Source: Eriocheir sinensis (Eukaryota > Arthropoda > Malacostraca > Decapoda > Varunidae). From it: a DNA stretch of 64,000 nucleotides. Under the pieces are notes generated by a model that was not told the DNA's origin, did not search any database, and was given only the letters and a program-made list of their open reading frames with translations. The translations under genes were made by a program, and so were the position numbers. Positions 35,346-46,574 of this stretch are shown piece after piece (within the stretch, counting starts at the first letter, position 1; every line of letters begins with the position of its first letter). The stretch covers positions 5,067,274-5,131,273 of the forward strand of contig NC_066535.1 of the NCBI RefSeq assembly GCF_024679095.1, read 5' to 3'.

Positions 35346-35703
35346 AATTTTTTTTTCTCACCTCGAGGACACTAGCCTCTCGACCACTGTATTCCCGGGG
35401 CACAGACACATGACACTGCGCTCTCCCTCAACCACAAGCCTCGCCCGATCTCATGTTATTTTTTCATTTACAACACGCATTCCGGCGGACCCTTGAAAAA
35501 GCCGAGCGGGTTGTGAAGAAAAGAGACGCGGAGACTGAGTGAGTGATATTTCTTTTTTCTTGTGGGTGGAGTTATTTATATTTTCCATTGTGTTTCATAT
35601 TTATTGTCTTTGTTTTGCGTGATTTAGCGGCCCAGTGATCTGTGTTTTGGTGTTCATTTGTCTTTATTCTGCAGCCTTCGCTCCCAAGAGGTCAGGAGGT
35701 TAT

Positions 35704-35706
<3 letters not shown>
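35346..35706. other. Complex sequence
   Basis: Balanced composition with no recognised signature. A T-run is at 35349. Confidence 0.45.
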
Positions 35707-35752
<46 letters not shown>

Positions 35753-35825
35753 AAGAGAAGAAGGAAGAAAAGAAAAGAAAAGAAAAGAAAAGAAAAGAAA
35801 AGCAGAGCAGGGCAGAGCAGAGAGA
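35707..35825. repeat. (GA)n-(AAAAG)n-(GCAGA)n compound
   Basis: (GA)n at 35707-35747, AAAAG pentamers at about 35767-35801, then AGCAGAGCAGGGCAGAGCAG. Confidence 0.93.
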
Positions 35826-36498
35826 ACTAGACACCGACAGACAAATATGTTTAATTAAAATTTTGCTGTGATGAACACCGACGTTTTTTTTTCATGTATC
35901 ACTTTCAAAAGCAGCGGTTTCGGTATCGCATGTCTGTCTGTCCGTCTGGCTGTCTGTTTGTCGGTGGTTTTTTTTTTATCTATCTTGAAGGAGCGACCTC
36001 GATCAATACACTCAGGATTTTAAACTGATTTGCTTTTCGTATTTCACTTTCTTCTAAACTCTTCTTTCTATACTTCTGTTTCCTCTTAAAGAACCAACTA
36101 CTGTACATATCATTTATACATCCTTCCTTACGACCTTTCTTTTCCTATCTATCAATCTTACTAATAACCTACCTGCCTATATCTTCTCACCTGCCTACCT
36201 CTCTCCCATAAACTTTCCCTTCTTCCTTACTTTCTGTACCATCTCACCTTCATCTTACCTCTCCACCTCCTCTTTCACACACTCCACTTCCATCCACGAG
36301 TTCAAACTACCTTCATTCCATCTACTCCAACACCTCACTCCACTACCTTCACGCATCACCTACCAGGCCGCCAGAGTCTCACACGCACATACACACACGT
36401 ACGTTCATAGGCTTTAACTCCACTAACACACCTTCACGAGAGACACTTTTCCCCTCATAGATCATCTTCCGGAGCCTCCCTGTGTCGCCTCGTGGCAG
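35826..36498. other. Complex, C/T-leaning sequence
   Basis: CTGTCTGTCC patch near 35930-35960 and CCTACCTGCC-type text to 36200. No gene recognised. Confidence 0.45.
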
Positions 36499-36564
36499 CA
36501 CAAAGAGACGACCTTGCACGCTGACTATCTGAAACTGGATCGTGTGACTGCGGCAGCGACGGCG
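36499..36564 (+). CDS. Possible exon, 22 codons (weak)
   Basis: Preceded by a pyrimidine-rich stretch ending GTGGCAG and followed by GTAGGA, a poor donor. The frame reads HKETTLHADYLKLDRVTAA then ATA, with a varied composition unlike the repeats around it, and extends upstream open as PEPPCVASWQ. Not recognised. A chance frame is quite possible. Confidence 0.17.
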
Positions 36565-36775
36565 GTAGGATAGATGGAGGGGAAGGAGGAAAAGGAGAAG
36601 GAGGTGGAGGACTAAGGGGGAGTTGGTGGTGATCTTGAGGTCAGAGCAACATGGAGGTCTAGGGGTGGTTCTCCTAGGCGCTACAGGGAGTCAGGGCGAG
36701 GCAAGGTTCATGCAAGACTTATTATTTGTTTATTTTTATATTGCGAGGCCTTAGTTTTACCTAGGGAGGGAGGGT

Positions 36776-36839
<64 letters not shown>

Positions 36840-36949
36840 GAGAGGAGAGGAGAGGAGAGGAGAGGGAGAGGAAGAGAAGAGAGATGTATTTTGTGAGATT
36901 TACATTTTATTAGTGGAAAATCTAGTCAGTGGCTTCGTTCTTTCATTTC
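36565..36949. repeat. GGA-rich, (GA)n and (GGAGA)n tracts
   Basis: GGAGAAGGAGG near 36590, (GA)n at 36781-36832, and (GGAGA)n at about 36832-36866. Confidence 0.85.
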
Positions 36950-37235
36950 CAATTTTTCAGTGATTTCTCTCCTTCCTACGACTTAACCGTCAGGCAGTTT
37001 CAGGGAGTAAAAATCGGCATCCCAACAAATTTTGGCTATGAAATCGGAACCATCTTACTCTGTATCTCCTATTGCCTACGACTTAAACGCTTTCAAGAGG
37101 GGAGTATCAGGACATCTCCATCCGATTTCGACCCTTTTCCGGCTACTTCATCAACTATTTGCAGGAACATCGCCAGTGGACTTTTATTTTCCACATATTT
37201 TTACTTCGAGATTCCTCCCTTCCCTTGAAAAAATA
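36950..37235 (+). mobile_element. Probable LINE 3' end remnant
   Basis: One plus frame reads PSYSVSPIAYDLNAFKRGVSGHL, resembling the end of non-LTR retrotransposon polymerases, where an LP-type segment is followed by x-x-FKRxVxxHL near the stop. I also recall a very similar phrase from decapod repeats (memory, unverified). No catalytic region is present. Confidence 0.45.
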
Positions 37236-37600
37236 TACTTAATACCAGAATCCTGTCTCTCATTCGTATTAAAGGGAGCAGTATATGACAGGCTTGCTCG
37301 TTGTCTTGATTATCTTTCTTTTGCCTCGTTTCCTCGTGTTCATTATTATATTATTCTTCCTTTCGCTTAAAAATATCGCGTGCGTGCTGTGAATAGATTC
37401 CTGTGATGCTTCGTGCTCAGGAATAGTTTGGAGTGCTCGCTATGCCGCGTCCTATCTAATTCTTTCGTTAATTCTCCGGTGTGGTGGTGGTGCGTGCGTG
37501 CGTGCGTCTCTCCATTTCTCAGGCAGGTAAATTCTTTCATTTGTGTGTAATGTGAAGGGAACACGGAAAGGTGGTGGTGAGGCTGCGGTGTTCTCACTCT
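37236..37600. other. Complex sequence
   Basis: (GTGC)n-like GTGCGTGCGTGCGT near 37490-37506. No gene recognised. Confidence 0.45.
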
Positions 37601-37800
37601 GTCTTTCTCTCTGTCTGTCTGTGTCTCTCTCATTCGCTCTCTATATTTATCTCTATCTATCTATCTATCTCTATCTATCTATCCATCTTTATCTGTCTAT
37701 CTATTTATCTATCTATCTATCCATCCATCTGTCTTATCTATTATCTGCCTATATATATTTATCTCTCTATATTTATCTATCTTTCTATCTATGTCTCATT
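37601..37800. repeat. (CTAT)n imperfect tract
   Basis: CTATCTATCTAT with CTGT, TTAT and CCAT variants, preceded by CTGTCTGTCTG. Confidence 0.92.
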
Positions 37801-38085
37801 GTACTCGTATAGTATTATCGTTCACAGGTAGAATTTCGAAACACCTTGTCCCATCATCTTCAGCAGGTAAAAAATCACGATAGATAATAAACTTGTAATT
37901 TTTTTTCTTCCACTTTGAAACCACGTCTGAATACATTAGTTTCTTGGCTGTTATTTTTTTCTTCTGCAGTTACTCGCTGTCTTAACCTTCTTTTTATGGG
38001 GTATCTTTCTTTCTCCATAGCTTATCCTTTCGAATCCTAACAGCTAACACTTAGTTCATCCTCCCTCCCTCCATCCCCCTTCCTC
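37801..38085. other. AT-rich complex sequence
   Basis: No supported feature. Confidence 0.45.
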
Positions 38086-38560
38086 GCTTTCACGCCAAGA
38101 ATCACTGAAAAGGTGAAAGATAGGCACAAAATTGGGTGAAAAAGACACAAGAAAAACACTGTATCCCTTTTTTAATCTCCTTTTTCCGTAACCATTGCTA
38201 ATCATCCCTTTTTATAGCTCTTATTTCACTTCTTATTTGATATCACTTTAAGAATCGCTGAAAATAGAAAAGTTTGGCATAAAATGGGTGAAAAGCGACG
38301 ATAGGAAAACGTTTAAACTCTTCTAATCCTATATTTCTCATAACTCTTGCAATCATACTTTTTCTTTTACCTTTTAATTCACTTATTGTTTATTACCTTT
38401 CTCTATGGCATCGTTTCCAGCCAACATCAACTTATCTGCATTCCTTTTCACTCTAAGAATCCCTTCACAACAGGGCATCAATAAGGGAGTTAATCGTATA
38501 TCAAAACGCATCTAATCCTTCTCTTAATCCCCTTTTATTCTTTGCGTTTCTAATCGTCCT
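38086..38560. repeat. Degenerate tandem repeat, ~153-205 bp
   Basis: CACKYYAAGAATCRCTGAAAA with a following GGCAYAAAATKGGTGAAAA recurs at 38097 and 38250, and a more diverged copy starts near 38455. TAATCATCCYTTTT-like blocks follow each. Confidence 0.75.
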
Positions 38561-38757
38561 TTTGTTGCTAATCGTCCCTTGAGCGAATGATTGGAGGGAT
38601 TGTTATTCTAATCGCCGTTACGAGTCGCCTAATCGTGACACTGAATGGACGGAGATGAATCGTTTTCTTTCATGCTTGAGAGAAGGTGGAGGAGGGGGGA
38701 ACTTTTTTATGTGTATTTTCACGGTCGAGGCATTTAATAGTTACGAGTAGCACTAAG
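38561..38757. other. Complex segment
   Basis: TAATCG words continue (38575-38635). No gene recognised. Confidence 0.45.
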
Positions 38758-38820
38758 GAGTTGTTGGGGAGTAGTAGTAGTAGTGGTAGTAGTAATAGTA
38801 GTAGTAGTAGTAGTAGTAAA

Positions 38821-38889
<69 letters not shown>

Positions 38890-38891
38890 GC

Positions 38892-38950
<59 letters not shown>

Positions 38951-38999
38951 GTAGTAGTAGTAGTAGTAGTAGTAGTAATGGTGAAAGTAATAGTAATAA

Positions 39000-39037
<38 letters not shown>

Positions 39038-39066
39038 ACAGTAGTAGTAGTAGTAGTAGTTGTAGT
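38758..39066. repeat. Compound microsatellite (AGT)n-(ATT)n-(AGT)n
   Basis: AGT units at 38773-38817, ATT at about 38821-38949 (one GCT interruption), AGT at 38950-38976 and 39000-39063. Poly-Ser, poly-Val, poly-Ile, poly-Leu, poly-Asn and poly-Thr ORFs on both strands are artefacts. Confidence 0.97.
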
Positions 39067-39500
39067 CTTTAATCTTATCGCAACACATAATATTCCCTTT
39101 TTCTTGTCCTTCAATCTTTCCCTCCTGAAAAATAAGTAAAAAAAATGTGTATCGTATCGTATTATATTTTTTCTTGGGATATTCGACCCAAACAAAAACA
39201 TGATAAGGTCGCTTGTTCGAGGTTTGTTGACAAGCGAGGACAAGGAGGAGGAGAAGGAGGAGGAGGAGGCGGCTCTAGTGTAAAAAGTAGGTATGAGGAC
39301 GAAATGGAAGAAGAGAAAGAGGAAAACAAGGAAGATGATATGAAACAGGTAGAAAAGGAAGAGGAGGTGGAAGCGAATAAACTAGTGGGGAGGTACGTAA
39401 GGAGGAGGAGGAAGAGGAGTAAGAGAAGAAGGAGAAGGCGAAGTAGAATGAGAAGAAGGAGGAGGAAGAGGAGAAGGAGGAGGAAGTAAAGAAGGTAAAA
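39067..39500. repeat. Short complex segment then GGA/GAA polypurine tract
   Basis: Complex to about 39235, then GGAGGAGG and GAAGAGGAAG text to 39490. ORFs are Glu/Lys/Arg-rich. Confidence 0.75.
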
Positions 39501-39975
39501 AAAAAAGACAAACAAAAGCTAGAACTAAGGACAAACTAATATAAACCTGCAACCCTAAAATAATATGTTACTTAAAGCGGGATGTAGTGGTTGTGAGGGT
39601 CCTGCTGGTGGTGGTGGTGATGGTGGTGGTGGTGGAGGTGAGGGTGACGGAGCAAGGCATGGGCAGTAGTAGCGGCAGTCAGCAAGGTGGGAGGTGAGGA
39701 GGGAGGTGAAGGGGGGAAGGGGGGAGCGAAGGCTGGGTTAATATTTGCATGTCAATAACTAGCGAAGGTAATAAATCTGAGTAGTAATGACCAGCTTACA
39801 TAGGTAGTGCCCTCACCCCCCTCCGTGCCCCCTCTCACCCTTACTCCCCACGTGAAACCCTCCCTCCCCCTCCCCATCGCTACTTCTCTTACCCCCCTCA
39901 GGCAGAGCTACCTATTCTTACCCCCTACGGCTTACCTTCCTCTTCTTCCTCTCCTCCTCTTCTCCCTTCTCTTAA
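39501..39975. other. A-rich, GGT-rich and C-rich segments
   Basis: GGTGGTGGTG at 39609-39640, then GGAGG-rich, then CCCTCC-rich. No gene recognised. Confidence 0.55.
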
Positions 39976-40330
39976 CTCTGCATCTCTTCCCCTTTCTGTT
40001 CCATCGTTCGTCTCTTTTTTTTCATTTCTTTTCATTCTCTCCCTCTTCATTCACGTCTGTTTTTCCTCCGTCTCTTCCCCTTTCTGTTCCTTCGTTCTTC
40101 TCTTTCTTCGTCTCTTTTCTTTCTTTCCCTCTTCATTCACGTCTGTTTTTCCTCCGTCTCTTCCCCTTTCTGTTCCTTCGTTCTTTTCTTTCTTCATATC
40201 TTTTCTTTCTCTCCCTCTTCATTCACGTCTGTTTTCCCTCCGTCTCTTCCCCTTTCTGTTCCTTCGTTCTTTTCTTTCTTCATCTCTTTTCTTTCTCTCC
40301 CTCTTCATTCACGTCTCTTTTGCCTCAGTT
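39976..40330. repeat. 86-bp pyrimidine tandem repeat, about four copies
   Basis: TCACGTCTSTTTT lies at 40051, 40137, 40223 and 40309: an exact 86-bp step. Units share CTTCCCCTTTCTGTTCC and CTCCCTCTTCATTCACG. Since 86 is not a multiple of three, the overlying 346-residue ORF reads the array in shifting frames, showing that it is open by composition only. Confidence 0.96.
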
Positions 40331-40535
40331 CCGCCTCCTTAAGTGTCTTCCTGCTACGTTTTCTGTTCTTAGTAAAGGAGATGGTTCAATGGCAAAGCAT
40401 AAGTGTAATAAGATTCTTTCTCTCTTTGCCTCTCTTTCCTCTTTTACCCCCAGTTCTCACCTCACTCCTTATACTGTATGCTACTTCTCATTCACTCCTT
40501 GCAGAAAACACAGAACACTTATATCTACTTTTATC

Positions 40536-40568
<33 letters not shown>

Positions 40569-40700
40569 CATCCATCTCTGAATCTCATCTCTCTCTTTCC
40601 CTCTCTTTCTTCTTTTACCTTCAACTCTCACCCCCACACTCCTTGTAAAAACACTGAGCCTATCCGTATACACGCCCACACACATGTCATCCATCTCTTT
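40331..40700. repeat. ~180-bp tandem duplication with (CA)n grown in one copy
   Basis: Copy 1 (from about 40408) has GCCTCTCTTTCCTCTTTTACC and TATACACACA(CA)n then TCATCCATCTCTG. Copy 2 (about 40590-40700) has CCCTCTCTTTCTTCTTTTACC and TATACACGCCCACACACATG then TCATCCATCTCTT. The CA tract is long only in copy 1 (about 40540-40567). Confidence 0.82.
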
Positions 40701-41820
40701 GCCTCATCCCTCTCCATCCTGCAATATTCATCTTCCCAGTCCGTCATCCTTTCATCCACCAATTCATTTCGTATCCGCAATCAACGTCTTTTCCCACCTA
40801 CACACCCACCCACTCGTCCTTCACCAACTTCCTTTACCAACCCATGAAAACCTTCCCTCTCTCCACCTCCTTAATCTCTTCCTCTTCCTCCGCACCCCAC
40901 CGAAGCTGACCTCTCGCCCTGCCCTTTCCTGCCTTGCTTCTGACCCCTCCTGACCCCTAGAATCCACCATAATAAGTATAAAGCTTCATTCATCTTCTCT
41001 CCTCCCTTCCCCACACGGATTTTTAGTTTCATTCTCCTTCAACCTTCAAAATACACCCACACACCACCTCCACCACCATCACCTGATCCTATTTTTACCT
41101 TCTATAATAAAGCTTCTATCTATGTATATATTACCTCCTTTCACAATCTTCATCACTTCCCAAAATATATACCAGTATTACCCATTTATTGCCCTCTGCA
41201 TTCATTACAAACTTGGCCTTCCTCCTTGTCCTCACACACCACACTAAGGATAACTAACCTTTCCAGCACTACCCAAATCCTCAAGACTTACTCCCTGTCT
41301 TCTCAAACTCTTCGTCCCTCATCGCTCCCTGGACGCCTCTTAACACAAGCTACTCCCTCCTTACCTTCCCTCCTTCACCACTTCCTCCCTAAACCTTCTC
41401 TCATTCATCCACGGTCACTACAGTCTTCTCTCTCGGCTCTTTCTGTTGCCTCAAGCCACTCGGTCACTCCTCTCCCCCTGCACAGCCTTCTAATGCAAGC
41501 TATCCACTAACTTCCCGTTCCTTCTCTCTTCTAACGCTGCCTCCCAAACCTTCTTCTGCCAGTCTCGCAATGGCATTCCAGTGTCAAACCTTCACTCAGA
41601 AATTCACCTCCATTTCCCTCCATTAACCTTACCTGCCCGTCACTCTCATGTCACCTTTCCTCCTTTCTCCTCAACGTTCATCATCCCCATTCATCCTTCC
41701 TCCCCCTTCTTCTCCTACTCGTCTCCTCTCTTAGCTAACTGTACTCTTTGCTTAATAATATCGGCTTTTCTTCCTCTTCCTCCTATTATTCCTCCTCCTC
41801 CTCCTCCTCCCCCAGGCAGG
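40701..41820. other. C/T-rich sequence without genes
   Basis: Long moderately C-rich stretch. ORFs are Ser/Pro/Leu/His-rich. (CTC)n at 41788-41812. No repeat unit or gene was recognised. Confidence 0.5.
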
Positions 41821-42550
<730 letters not shown>

Positions 42551-42850
42551 CTGAATTGTGTAGCGATGGAGGAGGAGGACAAGGAAGAAGAGGAAGAGGA
42601 AGAAGAGAAGGAATAAGAAGAGGAAGAAGAAGAAAAAAAAAGAAAAAGAAAAGAAAAAAAAGAAGAAAAAGAAGAAAAAGAAAAAGAAAAAAAGAAAGAG
42701 AAAAAGACGGAGACAGAGACAGAGACGGAGACGGAAACGGAGACGGAGACGGAGACGGAGACGGAGACGAAGATAGAGAAATAGAAGAAAACAAAAACAT
42801 CAGCAAGAACGAGAAGAAAAAGAAGGAGAGAGAGAGAGAGAGAAGATGAA
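42551..42850. repeat. Polypurine tract with (GAGACG)n hexamer array
   Basis: GAAGAAGAAAA text, then GGAGAC hexamers with minor variants at 42706-42772, then (GA)n at 42826-42843. Confidence 0.92.
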
Positions 42851-42911
42851 GTAGAATAAAGAATGTGAAGAAAAAGTCCACATCCAGTTAACAGTTTAGC
42901 AATGACTCACC

Positions 42912-43084
42912 GCGATGGTTCTTACGGTGACTGGAGGAACTGTCATGATCCCTTCACAATGCTCTCCTCCTCCACCACCTCCGCCTCCTCTTCCTCCTCC
43001 ACCTCGTCCTCCTCCTCCTCGTCCTCTCGTCCGTTTGTCATAAAAAAGCCTCTCGGTTAAGTCAACACTCTTCCTCACAAGCAA
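42912..43084 (-). CDS. Possible Gly-rich exon on the minus strand (weak)
   Basis: A minus frame starts MLVRKSVDLTERLFYDKRTRG, continues as a (RGGGG)n Gly-rich segment (a GGA/GGC repeat), and ends EHCEGIMTVPPVTVRTIA just before a donor-like GTGAGT. The flanks of the Gly tract have varied composition. No family is recognised, and the repeat may simply be a purine tract. Confidence 0.13.
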
Positions 43085-43177
43085 CTGACTTAGGTTCTTT
43101 ACATTGAGGACTTATCGAAATCTCTCCTCCTCCTCCTCCTCCTCCTCCTCCTCCTCCTCCTCCTCCTCCTCCTCCTT
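43085..43177. repeat. (CTC)n microsatellite
   Basis: CTCCTCCTCC from about 43123 to 43176, near perfect. Confidence 0.95.
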
Positions 43178-43431
<254 letters not shown>

Positions 43432-43479
43432 TTGTTATTCTCTCTCTCCCGTTTGTTTATCTTAGTTTGTTGGTCTTTA

Positions 43480-43786
43480 TTTATTCATTCTTACGTTCGG
43501 CCTGTTGCACCGATACACCATCTTGATGGGCCTGTTGGTGGGTCCCACCCCGTTCGTGGAGCAGGCAAGTGTTTATAGTGGCGCCATCTTATTTGGCTCA
43601 TGCTGTCCCCCGAAACTCATCTTTGCTCCAGAGTCCGGGTTGATAGATGGTCTTCAGGAAAGTCTTAAGCCACTCGGCGATGATTGAAAATTGTTAGCTT
43701 GTAGCGGTGGGTGGGACTTGAACACGGGTACTCCAGGACACCGGGGCTCGCACGCTAACCACTCAGCCACCGCCTCCCTATGTTTG
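43480..43786 (-). mobile_element. tRNA-derived SINE (Leu/Ser-like head)
   Basis: On the minus strand the head reads GGTGGCTGAGTGGTTAGCGT (box A region), with CGTGTTCAAGTCCCACCCAC (box B region) about 38 bp later. The ends GCGGTGG and CCACCGC are exact complements, like a surviving 7-bp acceptor stem. The body continues about 210 bp to GGTGCAACAGGCCG and an A-rich AATGAATAAATAAA tail. Plus ORF 43505-43687 lies inside it and is not a gene. Confidence 0.85.
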
Positions 43787-44265
43787 TTTTATTTTTCGTT
43801 GTGTTACTTTTCCGTTTTATATTTGGTATGGTGTAGTATCTTGCTTCTTTTCTTTTCAACTCTCTACAACTTTAATTCTAGTCCTCATATTTTTAACTTC
43901 CTTTTCCACTATATCTTGCTTATGGTAATTCTAATCTGTTGTTTATGTTTTGTTGTTGCATTCTCATTTTTTTTCAACTTTTCACCTTCCTCTTTATTTG
44001 TGTTTTCCATCTCTCAATCTTTATTTATTTATTTTTTGTTTCTCTAGCGTGCGTTGTTTTCCTTAGTTGCAGTTCTTGCCTTTGTGGTACTGCTCTCTAG
44101 TTGTTTTTGTTTTGTTGTTGCATTCTCATTTTTTTTCAACTCTTCACCTTCCTCTTTATTTGTGTTTTCCATCTCTCAATATTTAGTTTTTTTCTTTTTT
44201 TTGTTTCTTTAGCGTGCGTTGTTTTCCTTAGGCTGCTGTTCTTGCCTTGTGTTACTGTTCTCTAC
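43787..44265. repeat. 162-bp tandem duplication, two close copies
   Basis: GTTTTGTTGTTGCATTCTCA occurs at about 43946 and 44108 (162 bp). Both copies contain CACCTTCCTCTTTATTTGTG, TTTTCCATCTCTCAATMTTT and AGCGTGCGTTGTTTTCCTTA. 43787-43940 is T-rich spacer. Confidence 0.93.
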
Positions 44266-44480
44266 CTTTTTTTCACTTTTCTTCCCGTTACTCCTCTGTG
44301 TGCCTGGCCTCTTGTTTATCCTCTTATTCTTCTCTTCACACTTCTATTTTTCTCTCTCCTCCTGCAGTTCCTCTTCCTCGCTTCTCGTTATGGTTGCTTC
44401 TGTGTGAATTTCGTCTATGAATACTTCTCTACTGCCGAACGACAATAGGATTCGGACCAAAGGATAAATGAATACAAATG

Positions 44481-44515
<35 letters not shown>

Positions 44516-44822
44516 AGTATAATAGAAAGATAAATAGATAGAGAGAGGTGAATTTTTAAGTGTCATGCTATTCCCTTCTTTGATATGACTTTCTTCGTCA
44601 GGAGGAAGTTCCCACCAACTTCACTTCCACGTCTCTACACATCCTCAAAAACCCTTCCACCTCGTAACTCTATATTTGTCCATGCCATGAGAGGCTGCGG
44701 GAATAATGAGAACGTTAGTGAAGCTGATAATGACTAATGATGGTGATGATGGTAATGGTGATGATGATAATGGTGATAATGGTGATGGGTACTTTTTAAT
44801 GGCTCATCTTTTTTCGTTTCAG
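44266..44822. other. T-rich, (GATA)n and GAT-rich sequence
   Basis: (GATA)n at 44484-44515, and GATGATGGTAATGGTGATGATG at 44728-44790. Otherwise complex, no gene. Confidence 0.65.
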
Positions 44823-44865
44823 GCAAGTAAAGCGACACTGGAATTCTGGTGACCTTCAAGATTTG
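44823..44865 (+). CDS. Possible short internal exon (weak)
   Basis: Acceptor TCTTTTTTCGTTTCAG ends at 44822 and a GTAAGG donor begins at 44866. One frame is open and reads QVKRHWNSGDLQDL. The 43-nt length and lack of homology leave this as a guess. Confidence 0.17.
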
Positions 44866-45170
44866 GTAAGGTAATTGTATTAGTTTGTTTGTGTGTCTGT
44901 CTGCCTCCCCTCCCCCTCCCCTGCTCCCCTTTTTTCTCTATCACCACCTTAGTTCCCAGCTCGCAGGTGTGACAAACTATTGCTAACGACACACCTTTCT
45001 AACCCCTCTTTGCGATTAATGTTGAGATGTTCCCTTTTGTTCTTTCAGTTTCTTTTCCTCTCTAGCTATATCATTAATGTTATTTTTGTGATCACTTCCT
45101 TGATAGTAAGTTTCTGTTTTATTTTTATGGTTGGTGGTCGTGCTTTTAAAGACACCCTGAACATTATTTT
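44866..45170. other. Complex T-rich sequence
   Basis: CCCTCCCCCTCCCC near 44908. No recognised feature. Confidence 0.45.
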
Positions 45171-45300
45171 AACGACTTTTTTTTATAACGAAGAAGACAG
45201 CTCAGGGGCGAAAAAAACAAAACAAAAACAAAAAAAAAAGGTTAAAAACATTCCACATTCCACTGCACCCATTAAGAGGGCAGAGTATCGAAATTTATTG
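45171..45300 (-). mobile_element. Retroposon family R fragment
   Basis: Plus strand reads T-run, ATAACGAAGAAGACAGCTCA, GGGGC, then an A-rich stretch. This matches the complement of the family R 3' end. The 5' part beyond the A-rich tract is too diverged to align. Confidence 0.6.
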
Positions 45301-45690
45301 TAAAGTAATACCTTGGCTGAGAGGCGGGATATAATTGCATATCTTTCCTTGCTTTATATCGCCCATTGTCGCCGATGGGTAACGTGGTCGCAGTATATAA
45401 CACGGAGGGACGAGCGATTTAATAAGCTTTCAAAATCTCGAAATTAACCTCATCTTCGCCCCTCTCGACCTTCGTGTGGAAATTAAGATCTCGAGGTCAG
45501 GAGGCAGTTCGGTAAAGTTAGACGAAGGTGTTGAAGAGTAACCTAACCACACACCTCCATTCGACAGCTAATTTAGAAGGGAAGAAGTTATACCATCCCG
45601 GGCAGGTGTGGAGGAGCGGGGTGGAGAAACAGGGCTACGGGGCGCCCCATCTGGAGAGGGCATGCTGGTCTTGTTCTTCCCAGCCTTCTT
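45301..45690. other. Complex sequence
   Basis: The 122-residue plus ORF at 45528-45896 starts in this DNA (MLKSNLTTHLHSTANLEGKK) and ends inside the adjacent retroposon. Not recognised. Confidence 0.4.
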
Positions 45691-45835
45691 TAGTTTTTTT
45701 TTTTTTCTACAACAAAGGAGATAGCTCAAGGGCACAAAAAAAGGAAACAATAATTAAAAAAGGCCGCTACTCGCTGCTCCTAAAAAAAAGAATCAAAAGG
45801 GGTGGCCGAAAGAGAGGTCAATTTCGCCCTGATTG
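45691..45835 (-). mobile_element. Retroposon family R, long copy
   Basis: Plus strand: T14, CTACAACAAAGGAGATAGCT, CAAGGGCAC, A-rich linker, GCCGCTACTCGCTGCTCC, A-run, GGGGTGGCCGAAAGAGAGGT, CAATTTCG. This is one of the clearest copies for defining the family. The sense strand is minus, with the poly-A (poly-T here) at the left. Confidence 0.9.
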
Positions 45836-46335
45836 TACACACTGTCACTACCTCGCCTCCTTCTCCGAGTCGGCGCGTCACTGGGATAGCGCTTAACACC
45901 ACTTGGGCCTCTTAATTCTTGCAGTTCTAAGATTATTTGAACCTCTTTAATCTGGCAGGTTTAATATCACGTGGACTTCTTCATTCTAGCCTGTGTAAAA
46001 TCACTTGGAACTCTTAATTCTATCAGTTTTAGCAGATTATCAGGACACCTCTCCTCCCGAAATTGACCTCTCTTTTTGGACACTCCTTTGATCTCTATTC
46101 AGGAGCAGTGAGTAGCTGGGTTTTTTTTTTCTTTACGCCCTTGAACTGTCTCCTTAGCTGTAAAATAAACAAAAACAAAACATTCGTAACTCGTAGTTTT
46201 ACCAGGTTTAAAATTTTAATAGGCTTAGCAACACTTGGGGACGGTTGAGTCTAGCACCACGTGGACCTCAGAATTCCAGCAGGCTTATCTTTAATTGAGC
46301 TTTTTAATCCCGTTTAGTTTTCTGTCTTTCTTAAC
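45836..46335. repeat. ~33-36 bp degenerate minisatellite split by a retroposon
   Basis: Units of the form CACKTGGRCYTCTTAATTCT followed by GCAGGTTTAA recur before (45899-46035) and after (46195-46330) the family R insertion at 46041-46175. Confidence 0.75.
46041..46175 (+). mobile_element. Retroposon family R, plus-strand copy
   Basis: Reads ATCAGGACACCTCTCCTCC, CGAAATTGACCTCTCTTTTT, GGAGCAGTGAGTAGCTGGG, T-run, GCCCTTGAACTGTCTCCTTA, then AAAATAAACAAAAACAAAAC. It extends the family further 5' than other copies. Confidence 0.88.
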
Positions 46336-46535
46336 CCGCCCGGAGCTGCATCTGGCGGCGGCGTGATGAAGCCGGTGTGCGTGCGGCTGACGTGTTCATT
46401 TGCGGGCGGTGCTGCGGCGGCCCTCCATGCCCACGAGAGGTGAATGTTAATTAAAGCCGATGACAAGCCGAGGAAAAAAAGGTTAAACGAATATAAATAA
46501 TAAGCGATACGTCTTCATTAAGGACTTTGATCTTT

Positions 46536-46574
<39 letters not shown>
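46336..46574. other. CpG-rich segment then (GT)n
   Basis: 46340-46440 is GC/CpG-dense (GGCGGCGGCGTGATG). (GT)n lies at about 46540-46573. No supported exon. Confidence 0.45.

Noticed and set aside
39807..40847. 346-residue plus ORF
   Set aside because: It crosses an 86-bp repeat whose length is not a multiple of three, so frames rotate while staying open. Composition explains it.
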